Origin: a virus
Length of the DNA: 28,200 nucleotides
Reading direction: 5' to 3' (one strand)
Virus record (IMG/VR): IMGVR_UViG_3300045961_000119
Coordinates: 1 to 28,200 of that record
Part shown: piece after piece, positions 1-7,483 of the stretch
Layout: every line of letters starts with the position of its first letter
Position numbering within the stretch: position 1 is the stretch's first letter
Made by a program: the position numbers and the translations under genes
Notes under the pieces: generated by a model
What the model was told of the DNA's origin: nothing
The model's database searches: none
What the model saw: the letters and a program-made list of their open reading frames with translations, nothing else

Positions 1-164
1 CAATAATATGCCGAGCTTGAGTTGCGCAGCAGGAACAGGGCCGAATACGACCCCGTATCGGAAGCGCGACGAGCGCGACCAAACACAGTCACAGCAGTAG
101 TAGCTGGAATGCTTGTCTGCGACGGGTTGAAGCGATCCCCAGAAGCGTCTATGCGGAAAGCCAT
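1..164 (-). CDS. N-terminal part of a virion protein, possibly LamG/lectin-like (runs off the window)
   Basis: An ATG at 164 opens a frame of 54 codons that leaves the window at position 1 without a stop. It is preceded by GAGG seven bases upstream, and the upstream gene ends at 166, so it continues the leftward virion operon. The visible residues begin MAFRIDASGDRF and go on to a stretch with SYSALFLLRNSSS. That pattern recalls the first strands of concanavalin A-like (LamG) jelly rolls, which phages use in head fibres and tail appendages. Too little is visible for a firm family call; a virion appendage protein is an inference. Confidence 0.65.
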   Translation of the reverse strand, partial: MAFRIDASGDRFNPSQTSIPATTAVTVFGRARRASDTGSYSALFLLRNSSSAYY

Positions 165-165
165 G

Positions 166-933
166 TCACATCCTCAACACGGTACGCATCCCCATCGCAT
201 CGGGGGAGTAGTTGCGGGTGTGCGGGCCGGAAAGCGAAGGCGCTTCCCGATACGTCGCAACAATCGTCGGGGAGATTTCTGATCCGGCTGAGTTCGCGGT
301 GAACCGCGCTGTGAACGACTCCGTGCCGGTGGCGATGGCGTAGCCTGCCTGACCGTATTCGGAGTTGACTGGGTTGCTGTCGTTGACCGCCCATTGGGTC
401 GGCGTGTAGCTGCCCCACGCACCGAGCGCAAGAGCATAGCTACCATAATCGGTCGCCGGGTAAGACGCGACCGCGACGACAAGCTCATTCGCTTCGGAGC
501 GGGCCGGAACGGTAACGTCCCAGTAAACATTCGGACTGCTGCCGCCGTAAGTTACATCTACAGCCGCTGCCTGATCGAGTGGCGACGATGTGGCAATCCC
601 GCTCACCTCCATCGCCGCGCCAGCCATTACGCCGTTAGCGGCAACAATGGTGACGCCAAGGCTCGACTTGGTGCGGTCTACCTTCCCGCTCGCGATGAGG
701 GTGCCTTGCTGTGGACTTCCAGCGTAGTTCCAAACATCGCGGGCGTAGGTGTTCGATCCGCCCGTCGCGTCGTCGGTCGGCGCATTGGGGAACGAGGGAT
801 CGCCTGCGGCGTATGCCCACGCTGAAGCGATGATGCGGTTGCCGACGACCGGCGTGGACGTCGATAGGTAGACCGTGCCGGTATATCCGGTCGAATCGAT
901 AGTCGCCGTGATCTGGACGACGCTTATCGCCAT
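166..933 (-). CDS. Putative virion structural protein, beta-rich, 255 aa
   Basis: The protein starts at ATG 933, ten bases inside the end of the gene before it (which stops at 924), so translation is probably coupled. It is rich in Ser, Thr, Ala, Gly and Val, has no charged helices and no signal peptide, and reads as alternating short strands. It contains phrases such as ELVVAVASYPATD and ESFTARFTANSAGSEI. This composition is typical of phage head-fibre, decoration or tail-appendage modules. I do not recognise a named family. Its place downstream of the capsid genes in the same operon supports a virion role, which remains an inference. Confidence 0.75.
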   Translation of the reverse strand: MAISVVQITATIDSTGYTGTVYLSTSTPVVGNRIIASAWAYAAGDPSFPNAPTDDATGGSNTYARDVWNYAGSPQQGTLIASGKVDRTKSSLGVTIVAANGVMAGAAMEVSGIATSSPLDQAAAVDVTYGGSSPNVYWDVTVPARSEANELVVAVASYPATDYGSYALALGAWGSYTPTQWAVNDSNPVNSEYGQAGYAIATGTESFTARFTANSAGSEISPTIVATYREAPSLSGPHTRNYSPDAMGMRTVLRM

Positions 934-1322
934 GCGAGACTCGCGCTAAGTTTGAGCGGCGCGAAAACCTCTGCGGACACGCGAACGGCATCGGGCGGAA
1001 CGGGAACCGGAACCCCGTCCACTACCGTCTGAGGCCACAGGATGTTGACGTAATCGGCTAGGCGCGTCGTGCTGGTGCGAGGGTCGATGACCGTGCCGCC
1101 GACAAACGTGCAACTCGCAAGCGGTCGCCACTCCGCGCCGTACAGTCCCTCAAAGAGAACGGACAGCACCGGGTCGGCATTGGTGAGCGGCCACACGCCC
1201 GTCGAGTCACGCTCGATCTCGATGCGAGCGCCATTATCCCCTAGCTGGCGACCGTCAATCGTGAACGGCCCATACGTTCCAGCATCGAACGCCCGTAGGT
1301 TAAGTGCGAATGTGCGGGCCAT
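924..1322 (-). CDS. Hypothetical virion-operon protein, 132 aa
   Basis: The start is ATG 1322. The protein opens MARTFALNLRAF, contains a region with IEIERDSTGVWP and ends APLKLSASLAW. The pattern of strands and loops resembles small structural proteins of phage heads or connectors. No catalytic motif, membrane span or signal peptide is visible. It overlaps the next gene by ten bases. The 100 bases before it contain no confidently assigned gene, see 1323-1422. Function unknown. Confidence 0.75.
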   Translation of the reverse strand: MARTFALNLRAFDAGTYGPFTIDGRQLGDNGARIEIERDSTGVWPLTNADPVLSVLFEGLYGAEWRPLASCTFVGGTVIDPRTSTTRLADYVNILWPQTVVDGVPVPVPPDAVRVSAEVFAPLKLSASLAWR

Positions 1323-1422
1323 TATTTACGCCGCGCCGCGATCAGCAGCGCCTTGTCGAAGATCACGAACAAAGGAACGAAGTGCCGCTGCCATCGGTTA
1401 TCTCTTACCTAGAGCGACTGCG
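1323..1422 (-). other. Short gap with a cryptic coding-like frame
   Basis: This is the only gap of note inside the leftward operon. Two small minus-strand frames exist. One starts at ATG 1394 and stops at 1326, coding 22 aa, but its codons often end in T, unlike the neighbours. The other ends in TAA at 1322-1324, overlapping the ATG of the next gene as TAATG. It has neighbour-like GC-rich third positions (it ends in the residues VIFDKALLIAARRK), but has no ATG, GTG or TTG start before mid-frame. Either could be a tiny gene or the remains of one. Confidence 0.3.
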
Positions 1423-1614
1423 TTACTTCGCTCCGAGCGTGTTCAGACGCAGTTCAAGTTCGTGGATGCGGCGTGCCTGCCAGTCCATGTGAGTGCGGAC
1501 GGCGGTCAGTTCCTTGTTGAGCGCCGCGACTTCCGCTTTCCAGAGGTTGCGTTCCCGCGTCGTGATGACGCCAGAAACTTCTACTCCAGTAGGCAAGAAG
1601 TCGCGGACCCCCAT
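1423..1614 (-). CDS. Small coiled-coil protein, 63 aa
   Basis: The chosen start is ATG 1614, which shares its last base position with the TGA of the gene before it (TGATG). A GTG at 1617 is in frame and would add one residue. The C-terminal half, roughly residues 25-60, is a heptad-like helix with many Glu, Arg and Leu (for example RRIHELELRLNTL), so a coiled coil or helical hairpin is likely. No family is recognised. Position suggests a minor virion or assembly component. Confidence 0.7.
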   Translation of the reverse strand: MGVRDFLPTGVEVSGVITTRERNLWKAEVAALNKELTAVRTHMDWQARRIHELELRLNTLGAK

Positions 1615-1928
1615 CACGCAGCGGGCGGCGTGTTGGCAGCGACGGCAGCAGCCAGCGCGTCGGACTGCGCGGCCACTTGGTCGATGATCTCCTGAATCTG
1701 CGCCGGATCGTCGGCGGCAGCTTGCAGTTGCGCAGCCAGCCCATTGAGCAGCGTGACCGCGCTCTCGATAACCGTGCTCTGTTCGCTCACTTTCGCCACG
1801 AGGGCGGCAATCGCTTCATCGGTGTTCACAAGTTGCTCCTGTATTGCGACGAGTTTTCCGAGTATCCGAACGAGGAGCGCCGCAGTCTCATCGTCCGGTT
1901 TCCCTTTCAGGATGATTTCAACGCTCAC
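1614..1928 (-). CDS. Helical, coiled-coil virion-operon protein, 104 aa
   Basis: A GTG start at 1928 overlaps the TGA (1925-1927) of the preceding gene as GTGA. The same arrangement is seen at the terminase start, so I prefer it over longer in-frame openings. The protein is a long amphipathic helix: after a short first strand (VEIILKGK) comes ILGKLVAIQEQLVNTDEAIAAL and further heptads, and the end is very Ala-rich. Proteins of this type accompany phage head or tail fibre modules, but no function is established. It may trimerise. Confidence 0.72.
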   Translation of the reverse strand: MSVEIILKGKPDDETAALLVRILGKLVAIQEQLVNTDEAIAALVAKVSEQSTVIESAVTLLNGLAAQLQAAADDPAQIQEIIDQVAAQSDALAAAVAANTPPAA

Positions 1929-2533
1929 TTCGCACACCGAGCAACCGTGTTCGGGTTGCCGTTGACAGACAAGAAATACGTCGGCCCGAACTCCGTGATC
2001 GTCGTGACTGGATCGCACGGCTCACCCGCAGCGATGTACTGCCCCGTCGAAGCGCCGCGCTTGCCGTTTACGACGCTGTAGACGAGCCGCTTCTTGTCCG
2101 CACGGAACGGATCGGCCAGCACCTTCCACTCGGTCACGACAGGCGGAGGCGGCGGATTAGGCAACAGCTTCGCCACCGCATCCCAGTCGGGGATCAACCG
2201 CTCGTCAATCGTGGTCGCAACGGCGTACTTGTCCCACAGCGCCCGTCGATCAGCGTCGGTGCCGCGAATCGCCGTGTCGAGGATGAATAGCCAGTCCTTC
2301 GGGAACTGTTCCCAGTTGCCGTAGGCCATGACCTTCCACCACTTGCCAGTGGAGTCCTGACAGGTGTAGCCCCACACCACGCCGACAGACGACGCGGCAT
2401 AGACAACTTCCCCGAGCTTTGGCGTCCCGTTCACGTCGATGAACGTGGGCGGAGCCATGTTCGGAAAGCAGGACGGTGCAGCCGCGACCGAGCCGCTGCA
2501 CGCCAGCAGCAACGCAAACAGGAACCGCTTCAT
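1925..2533 (-). CDS. Exported protein with N-terminal signal peptide, 202 aa
   Basis: The protein begins MKRFLFALLLACSGSVAAAP, a textbook signal peptide with a basic N-terminus, a hydrophobic core and a likely signal peptidase I site after VAA. The cysteine in LLAC is a poor lipobox, so I do not call it a lipoprotein. The mature part has several Cys (near residues 22, 58, 176 and 200) that could form disulphides outside the cytoplasm, and a proline run near residue 128. ATG 2533 overlaps the upstream stop (TGATG). An export signal inside a virion operon is odd: it may be a periplasmic or envelope protein made late in infection. Function unknown. Confidence 0.75.
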   Translation of the reverse strand: MKRFLFALLLACSGSVAAAPSCFPNMAPPTFIDVNGTPKLGEVVYAASSVGVVWGYTCQDSTGKWWKVMAYGNWEQFPKDWLFILDTAIRGTDADRRALWDKYAVATTIDERLIPDWDAVAKLLPNPPPPPVVTEWKVLADPFRADKKRLVYSVVNGKRGASTGQYIAAGEPCDPVTTITEFGPTYFLSVNGNPNTVARCAK

Positions 2534-3006
2534 CAGTTGGCGATGCGCAGTATGTTGTTGGTGCCGCCGTCGCCCGTGCCGCCCCAGTCGATCACCACCT
2601 GACCGGCCTGAATGCTGCGTGGCCCACCAAGCTCAACGAACCCGATGGCGCGCTTGTTGGCGTCCGAGTCGTTGTAGATGATCCCCCAGTACGCGTTGGT
2701 GAAGCCCGATGCGTCCTGTGCCAGCGTGATCGTCGCCGCACGGAAGTACACGTCCGTGCCGGAAACGGCAATGGACTTCGTTCCCAGCGTCTGCGGAGCG
2801 GTATAGCTGGTGCCGGTCGTCGCCACCTGCGAAGTGGAGAAGTTGGTCGTGCCGGTGCCGCCCCAGTGCGGGAGCGCATCGCCCTTCGCCGGGGTCACGC
2901 CGTTGGTGATGAGGCCGACGCGGATCGTGTCCGTGTCGAGATCGTGCAGCTTGTTCATCAGGTCGTGGAGGCCCTGAGTGAACCACGTTACGTCGCCAGT
3001 CGCCAT
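2533..3006 (-). CDS. Conserved-type phage structural protein, 157 aa
   Basis: ATG 3006 follows AAGGAG six bases upstream. The sequence has the look of a recurrent phage virion protein: an N-terminal helix (LHDLMNKLHDL), then HWGGTGTTNFSTSQVA, then DASGFTNAYWGIIYNDSD, and a terminal GGTGDGGTNN segment. I recall similar proteins beside capsid or tail genes in siphophages and podophages, usually annotated only as hypothetical. It is Gly/Thr-rich and probably beta-structured. The gene is coupled to the exported protein downstream. The precise virion role is unknown. Confidence 0.78.
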   Translation of the reverse strand: MATGDVTWFTQGLHDLMNKLHDLDTDTIRVGLITNGVTPAKGDALPHWGGTGTTNFSTSQVATTGTSYTAPQTLGTKSIAVSGTDVYFRAATITLAQDASGFTNAYWGIIYNDSDANKRAIGFVELGGPRSIQAGQVVIDWGGTGDGGTNNILRIAN

Positions 3007-3016
3007 TCCCTACTCC

Positions 3017-3574
3017 TTACAGAGCGCCGAGGGCGCTACGAAATTGTTCAACGATGTCCGTCGCAGCCTGCAGACGGTTCTCAAACGCGACACGCGCACC
3101 GCGTAGCTCATCGCGCTCTTTCTCGACTTGCGCCTTGAGGTTGTCCACCTCGACCAGCTTGGCGAGGTAGTCGTTTTTCAGGCCATTTGCCGCCGCCATG
3201 TTGGCTTTGGTGCTGGCAACGGCCTGCTCTTCCTCGGCGCGTATCGCCGCGATGTCTGCTTCAGCCGCCTGCTGCTTGGCGACGAGTTCCTGCTCGATCT
3301 CCTGCGCCTTGCGGCGCGCGGTATCGACCAGCATCGCGGCTTGGACGCGCGCATCACCAAGCACTTGCTTGGCCTGCTCCAAGTCCAACTCGATGCGCTG
3401 GCGCATGGCGAGGATTTCGTTGGCGGGGCCGACGAGCTTCAGAAACTCTTCCGTCTTGGCCTGCTGCTCGACCAACGCTTGGAAGCGGCGCTGAACCTCT
3501 TCGGGGTTCGCCAGCATCTGGAGCGTCTGAACGAACGACGCTCCGCCGACTTGACTGCTGTCTACGATGCTCAT
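3017..3574 (-). CDS. Long coiled-coil protein, 185 aa
   Basis: ATG 3574 overlaps the TGA of the preceding gene (ATGA). After about 25 residues the protein is almost entirely charged amphipathic helix up to its end. It has repeated Glu/Lys/Ala heptads such as ARRKAQEIEQELVAKQQAAE and later EVDNLKAQVEKERDEL. It therefore probably forms a rod or bundle. No enzymatic motif is visible. The place among minor structural genes suggests an internal virion or assembly protein; that is an inference. Confidence 0.75.
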   Translation of the reverse strand: MSIVDSSQVGGASFVQTLQMLANPEEVQRRFQALVEQQAKTEEFLKLVGPANEILAMRQRIELDLEQAKQVLGDARVQAAMLVDTARRKAQEIEQELVAKQQAAEADIAAIRAEEEQAVASTKANMAAANGLKNDYLAKLVEVDNLKAQVEKERDELRGARVAFENRLQAATDIVEQFRSALGAL

Positions 3575-3900
3575 GCCAGCCCCATCTGGATGATGGTCAG
3601 CGTCGCTGTGCACGTGCCCGTCTTGGACTTCAGGCGGATGCCACGGGGTAGATACGCGTAGTTGCTGTCCACGTTCGGCGTCGTGTTCGACACATCCTTC
3701 AGCGTCGGGTGTTCGATCCACGTCGCTGCAGACGGGTCAAAGCCCTTGGCGAACACGTCATCGAACGTGTGCTCGACGGAAACCGTGCCGGTGCCAGTGA
3801 TCTGCAGCATCAGCGCGATTCCCGCTTCCCGATGGATGTCCACCGGGTATACGGTTGAAGTCGCGGGCGAAGCCGCGACACTCAGAACGGCGGGGCGCAT
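3571..3900 (-). CDS. Putative structural protein, 109 aa
   Basis: ATG 3900 is preceded by a G-rich Shine-Dalgarno stretch. The protein is beta-rich and includes ITGTGTVSVEHTFDDVF and, near the end, YLPRGIRLKSKTGTCTATL. It resembles a small phage virion protein type often found directly after capsid genes; I do not know its structure or role. It is coupled to the coiled-coil gene by a four-base overlap. No signal peptide or membrane segment. Confidence 0.75.
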   Translation of the reverse strand: MRPAVLSVAASPATSTVYPVDIHREAGIALMLQITGTGTVSVEHTFDDVFAKGFDPSAATWIEHPTLKDVSNTTPNVDSNYAYLPRGIRLKSKTGTCTATLTIIQMGLA

Positions 3901-3913
3901 GTGCTACCCCCTA

Positions 3914-4342
3914 TCAACGCTGACGATAGACGACGGAAACCGTGACCGTACCGGCAGTGGGCTGTCCGACCGAAGTGACTGTCGGGATGAACGTGGTGCT
4001 GCTGCCGATGTCGCGCCACAGCGCCGCTTGCGCCGCCGTCGTGGTCGGGCGCTTGGGGCCACCCGTTTTGACATCGACGCTGCTGGCGAACTGCGTACCG
4101 GCGCTGGCCGTCCCGATGCTCAACGTGGCCGACGTGCCCGAGTTGTAGAACACGGTCGGCGTGACGATCACATCCAGAATTTCGGCGTTGGCGGGCAGCG
4201 TGATCGCCGCGCCGTCTTGCACGAGGTCAGCGTCATACGTGACCACCGTGTTCTGCACCAGCATTGCCGTACCGACGTTGGCCCCTGCGCCCTCGCGCAC
4301 CGTGCCAGCCTTCAGCGGGCCAGAAAAAGTCGAAGCACCCAT
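3914..4342 (-). CDS. Putative head or head-fibre structural protein, 142 aa
   Basis: This is the first gene after the terminator that follows the major capsid gene. ATG 4342 has AGGAG six bases upstream. It opens GASTFSGPLKAGT, a phrase recurring in small phage structural proteins, and continues as a Thr/Ala/Val-rich beta protein with NVGTAMLVQNTVV and ends VSVVYRQR. A capsid-surface or connector role would fit the position, but nothing in the sequence proves it. Confidence 0.75.
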   Translation of the reverse strand: MGASTFSGPLKAGTVREGAGANVGTAMLVQNTVVTYDADLVQDGAAITLPANAEILDVIVTPTVFYNSGTSATLSIGTASAGTQFASSVDVKTGGPKRPTTTAAQAALWRDIGSSTTFIPTVTSVGQPTAGTVTVSVVYRQR

Positions 4343-4419
4343 GTGCTACTCCTGTGTAGGAAGGTTGGCTCAGAGTCTCTACACCGCCTGCCGCACCAGT
4401 CTCTAAGCCGTGTGTGCGG

Positions 4420-4441
4420 AAAAGGGGGGCCGAAGCCCCCC
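4420..4441 (-). terminator. Rho-independent terminator after the major capsid gene
   Basis: Read leftward, the sequence is GGGGGGC, a TTCG loop, GCCCCCC, then TTTT. This is a perfect seven-pair GC stem capped by the very stable UUCG tetraloop and followed by a short U-run. It starts 11 bases after the capsid stop codon. It probably ends or partly attenuates the head transcript, so capsid protein can be made in excess over the genes further left. Confidence 0.88.
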
Positions 4442-4452
4442 GGTCACTACGA

Positions 4453-5361
4453 TCAGGTCGAACCGCTCGACCCGAAGATGCCCAGCGGATCGCCCCAGCC
4501 GAAGCTGTAACGCTCGCGGGCCTTGTACCGCACGTTGCCGGTGTCGAAGTCGCCGTCCATGCCCGTGGACATGCCCACGCGCGTGTAGTGCTTCAGGCCG
4601 TTCGGCACGTCCGTCTTGATGAACCACGCGTTGGTGTCGGTCATGTAGTGGTTGATCGTCCAACCACCCGGGATCGAACCCAGCGCCTTCAGCGCGTTGA
4701 TGTCGTTGTCCGACGTGCCGACGCGGTTGGGCGTGTCGAGCAGACGCTTGGCAACGAACATGTACGCGGTCGGCACCACCAGCTTGACCGGGCGCGCCGC
4801 GATGAGCAGACCGCGCTCATCGGTCCACGCCGACATCTGGATGATGGCCGCTTCCAGCGACGTTTCGTTCAGGTCGGCACCCGTGGACAGCTTGTTGCTG
4901 TTCGTGGAGCCGTTCTGCAGCGGGTGGTCGGTGGCGCACAGAACCTTGCCGTCGCCGCCCAGACCGCTGGTGAACGCGTTGTTCAGCAGAGCCGCTGCCT
5001 TGGTCTGCTTCGTGTACGCCATCGCACGAGCCAGCGCCTTGGTGTAACGCTTGGAGAGGGAGTCATAGAGGTTGTCCTCGATGGCCTCTTCCGTGATCGC
5101 GTAACCCATTGCGACGGTTTCGTGCGTCCAGCGCGCGGACCAGAGTTCCTGCGCCGTGTCGTACGCGATGGCCGCGCCCTCGGATTTCGTCGGTGCCTGA
5201 CCGAACCCGCCGAGCTTGACCTCTTCTTCGAACGAACGATCCGAGGTGTCCGAATCGTAGACTTCCTTGTGTTCCTCGCCGTACTGCTTGTACTCCAGCC
5301 CGAACAGACCGTTCAGACCCGGGAGCAGTTCCTTGAGGAGTTGTGCACGACTGATTGCCAT
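4453..5361 (-). CDS. Major capsid protein (HK97-fold type)
   Basis: This protein of 302 aa opens MAISRAQLLKELLPGLNGLFGLEY, with a Ser/Asp/Glu-rich stretch after it. The central part has a helical segment with AITEEAIEDNLYDSL and the C-terminal part has PTAYMFVAKRLLDT, a set I associate with HK97-fold capsid proteins of podophages and Mu-like phages. It forms the icosahedral shell. ATG 5361 follows GGGGAG seven bases upstream. The setting is exactly that expected for a capsid: scaffold and decoration-like genes upstream, a strong terminator downstream. Length is normal for the family. I see no protease domain or fusion. Confidence 0.9.
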   Translation of the reverse strand: MAISRAQLLKELLPGLNGLFGLEYKQYGEEHKEVYDSDTSDRSFEEEVKLGGFGQAPTKSEGAAIAYDTAQELWSARWTHETVAMGYAITEEAIEDNLYDSLSKRYTKALARAMAYTKQTKAAALLNNAFTSGLGGDGKVLCATDHPLQNGSTNSNKLSTGADLNETSLEAAIIQMSAWTDERGLLIAARPVKLVVPTAYMFVAKRLLDTPNRVGTSDNDINALKALGSIPGGWTINHYMTDTNAWFIKTDVPNGLKHYTRVGMSTGMDGDFDTGNVRYKARERYSFGWGDPLGIFGSSGST

Positions 5362-5374
5362 TTGCTAGCTCCCC

Positions 5375-5992
5375 TTAGACGCCGGTCGAGTAGTTGTAGG
5401 AATGGACGCCCGCGTTCCACTTCACGATCAACTCCGGGTAGGTGTCGTCGGGAGTGGCGATGTCCACGATCCGCAGTGCCAGCGTGCCGGTGTTGGCGCA
5501 CGAGCCCCAGTTGGAGTCGCACTTGGCCGTCATGCTCGACAGACCCGTCACCGCCGAGCCGCTGGTAACGGCATCGAGAGCGACGTTCTGGCCGACCGCG
5601 CCGCGCGCACCGTTGGTCTTGGTGCCGACAGCAGCGTTCGCTTGGATGATGAACAGTTGATCCGGGTCGTCGTTGACCTGAATCCACACGTCGGTGTAGC
5701 CCGCCGTGATCGCGCCGGAAGGCAGGTACTGGGCGTTGACCGAGTACTTGAGGACCGGATCGACGTAGCGAACGCCGACGATGATGCCCAGCACGCCCGC
5801 CGACGAGGTGGTCAGCGTGCCCGTTGCCGGGGTGGGGACACCGTTCGCAGCCATCTGAATCGGCTGGCCGGTGTAGTAAGCAGCGGCGACGTTGCTCGGG
5901 AGCTTGTACTCCCGCATCGCGCCGCCCCGATTGGGTGCCCCGCCAATCATGTTGTACGGGCGCATTCCAAACGGAGAAGCAACTGCAGCCAT
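5375..5992 (-). CDS. Probable head decoration / capsid-associated protein, 205 aa
   Basis: The protein opens MAAVASPFGMRPYNMIGGAPNR and has a Gly/Ala-rich beta body with GVLGIIVGVRY and DVWIQVNDDPDQLFII. This signature (FG-RP near the start, then GVF/GVLG and WV..DPD) belongs to a structural protein commonly found directly before or after the capsid gene in phages, often thought to decorate or stabilise the head. ATG 5992 is preceded by AGGAGA. The gene lies 13 bases before the capsid start, so the two are co-translated from one message. The decoration role is an inference. Confidence 0.78.
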   Translation of the reverse strand: MAAVASPFGMRPYNMIGGAPNRGGAMREYKLPSNVAAAYYTGQPIQMAANGVPTPATGTLTTSSAGVLGIIVGVRYVDPVLKYSVNAQYLPSGAITAGYTDVWIQVNDDPDQLFIIQANAAVGTKTNGARGAVGQNVALDAVTSGSAVTGLSSMTAKCDSNWGSCANTGTLALRIVDIATPDDTYPELIVKWNAGVHSYNYSTGV

Positions 5993-6010
5993 GTGTTTCT
6001 CCTGACGAGG

Positions 6011-6463
6011 TTACTTGGAGCCCTGCCCGAACTTGCTCGGGCCGACTTCGGCTTCCGAGTTCTTGTCCGTGAACAGAGGCATTCGTTTGTCTGCTTCGTT
6101 CCGCATGTAGTGCTCATCGACGGAACGGAGTTGATCTTGCGCTTGCTTGGCGTAGTACCGAGTGCGCGCTTCGATCATCTCCTGCGGGGCCTTGCACAGA
6201 ACCAGCCCGCCGAGTTCAATGTTCCCCGCCTTGTTGGCGGCGATCTGGAGTTCAGGATGATCCACAGCCTTCACCGGCTCCCACCCCTCGCGGAAACGCT
6301 TGGAGACGTTCGACGGGTCCTGCTGGCCAAGAACGTGAGTGGCGATCCAACGAAAACCATACCCGGGCTCCGGATTCGGAGAGGGCAAGGCACTCGGCGG
6401 AACGTACTCATAGCGCGCGTTTTCCGTGCGGGTTTCAAGATCACGAGGCGTGCGCTTATCCAT
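6011..6463 (-). CDS. Conserved phage head-region protein, 150 aa
   Basis: Recognisable phrases are PPSALPSPNPEPGYGFRWI near residue 22, REGWEPVKAVDHPE near 58, NIELGGLVLCKAP near 82 and a terminal GPSKFGQGSK. I recall this type in podophages, sitting between scaffold and capsid genes and annotated as hypothetical or virion-associated. The start ATG 6463 lies eight bases inside the end of the scaffold gene. It probably assists head assembly, but its mechanism is unknown. Confidence 0.75.
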   Translation of the reverse strand: MDKRTPRDLETRTENARYEYVPPSALPSPNPEPGYGFRWIATHVLGQQDPSNVSKRFREGWEPVKAVDHPELQIAANKAGNIELGGLVLCKAPQEMIEARTRYYAKQAQDQLRSVDEHYMRNEADKRMPLFTDKNSEAEVGPSKFGQGSK

Positions 6464-7475
6464 TTTTGGCTCTGTCCTGTTTTTCCAGCAATTTGACTTG
6501 GCGTGCGTACTCCTGCACGGAGATTCCCAGCTTTGCCGCGAGCGACGCTGCGGTTTTGGTGATCTGAACTTTCTTCGGCGCGGCGTTGGATGACCGCGAA
6601 GCAGGCGCGACGACCGTCGCGGGGGTCTTTCTCTGGGCCGGGGTCCCAGTTTCCTCGCCGTCGTCCGCGTCCTCTGCGAACTGGTCGGGGAATACGTCCC
6701 GAATGCGCTTGTTCAGCTTGGCGTAGTAGTCGTCCGAATCCGGCACGACTCCCTGCCTGACGAGTTTCTGGTGCACCCCAAGAGCGAAGCTCGTCATCTC
6801 CTCGTCGTTGCCGTACCACTTGTTCTCGGTCTGCCACTGTTGGGCACGAGAACTAGCAATCGACGCTTGGGGCGTTGGCTCGCTTTGTACTCGCTGCTGC
6901 GGCTGTTGTAAAGGGGGCTGCTGTTGCTGCGGGCGCGGAGCGTTCTCCAGCGCCTGCGCGCGGGCGATCTTGAACTGCGCCTCGCTCACCGCCTTGGTCG
7001 CTTTCACGACCGCCTTGGAGTCACCCGACTCGTAGGCTGTTTCAAGGTCGCGCTCGGCGGCTTCCAGCGCCTTGGCCGCAGCGTCCTTCATCTGCGACAG
7101 CGAGTACTGCTGGGCCTGCTGCGCGTTGGCACCGGCCTTCTGCGCCTGCTCGTAGTAGTAACGGGCCGAACGCACCGCCTCGTCGCGCTCGCGCTGCGCG
7201 GCTTCCTTCTCGCGGCGCTCGTCGTGCCACGTGCGCTTCAGTTCCTTGATGCGCTTCTGGACGTTTTCGCTGTACGCCGCGACTTCATCATCAGGCGCAA
7301 CCTCATCGGCGGTCTTGCCAATAGGCTGGCGACCGCGATCAGCTTCCGGCGTGTCATCGACCACTTCAACGATCTCTTCAGCCTCGCCAGCCGAAACCTG
7401 ACCGTCAGCATTCTTGTCGTCCTGCTGTTCGTCGGGGAACTTGTACTCGTTCTCGTCCATCTTCTTCTCGGCCAT
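6456..7475 (-). CDS. Head scaffolding protein
   Basis: The protein has 339 aa. It has an acidic N-terminus (about residues 1-70, many Asp/Glu), a long charged coiled coil (about 75-175), a Gln/Pro-rich hinge, then a conserved-type region WYGNDEEMTSFALGVHQKLV followed by DDYYAKLNKRIRDVFPDQF, and a basic C-terminal end. That architecture and its place just before the capsid genes fit an internal scaffold that templates the procapsid. The basic tail is the usual capsid-binding end. ATG 7475 follows AGGAGG four bases upstream. No protease motif is visible. Confidence 0.85.
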   Translation of the reverse strand: MAEKKMDENEYKFPDEQQDDKNADGQVSAGEAEEIVEVVDDTPEADRGRQPIGKTADEVAPDDEVAAYSENVQKRIKELKRTWHDERREKEAAQRERDEAVRSARYYYEQAQKAGANAQQAQQYSLSQMKDAAAKALEAAERDLETAYESGDSKAVVKATKAVSEAQFKIARAQALENAPRPQQQQPPLQQPQQRVQSEPTPQASIASSRAQQWQTENKWYGNDEEMTSFALGVHQKLVRQGVVPDSDDYYAKLNKRIRDVFPDQFAEDADDGEETGTPAQRKTPATVVAPASRSSNAAPKKVQITKTAASLAAKLGISVQEYARQVKLLEKQDRAKNG

Positions 7476-7483
7476 GTCGCCTC

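Noticed and set aside
4414-5568. Plus-strand open frame across the capsid gene
   Set aside because: It starts in the capsid terminator, has no ribosome site and shows the composition of an antisense frame; the minus strand encodes the capsid.
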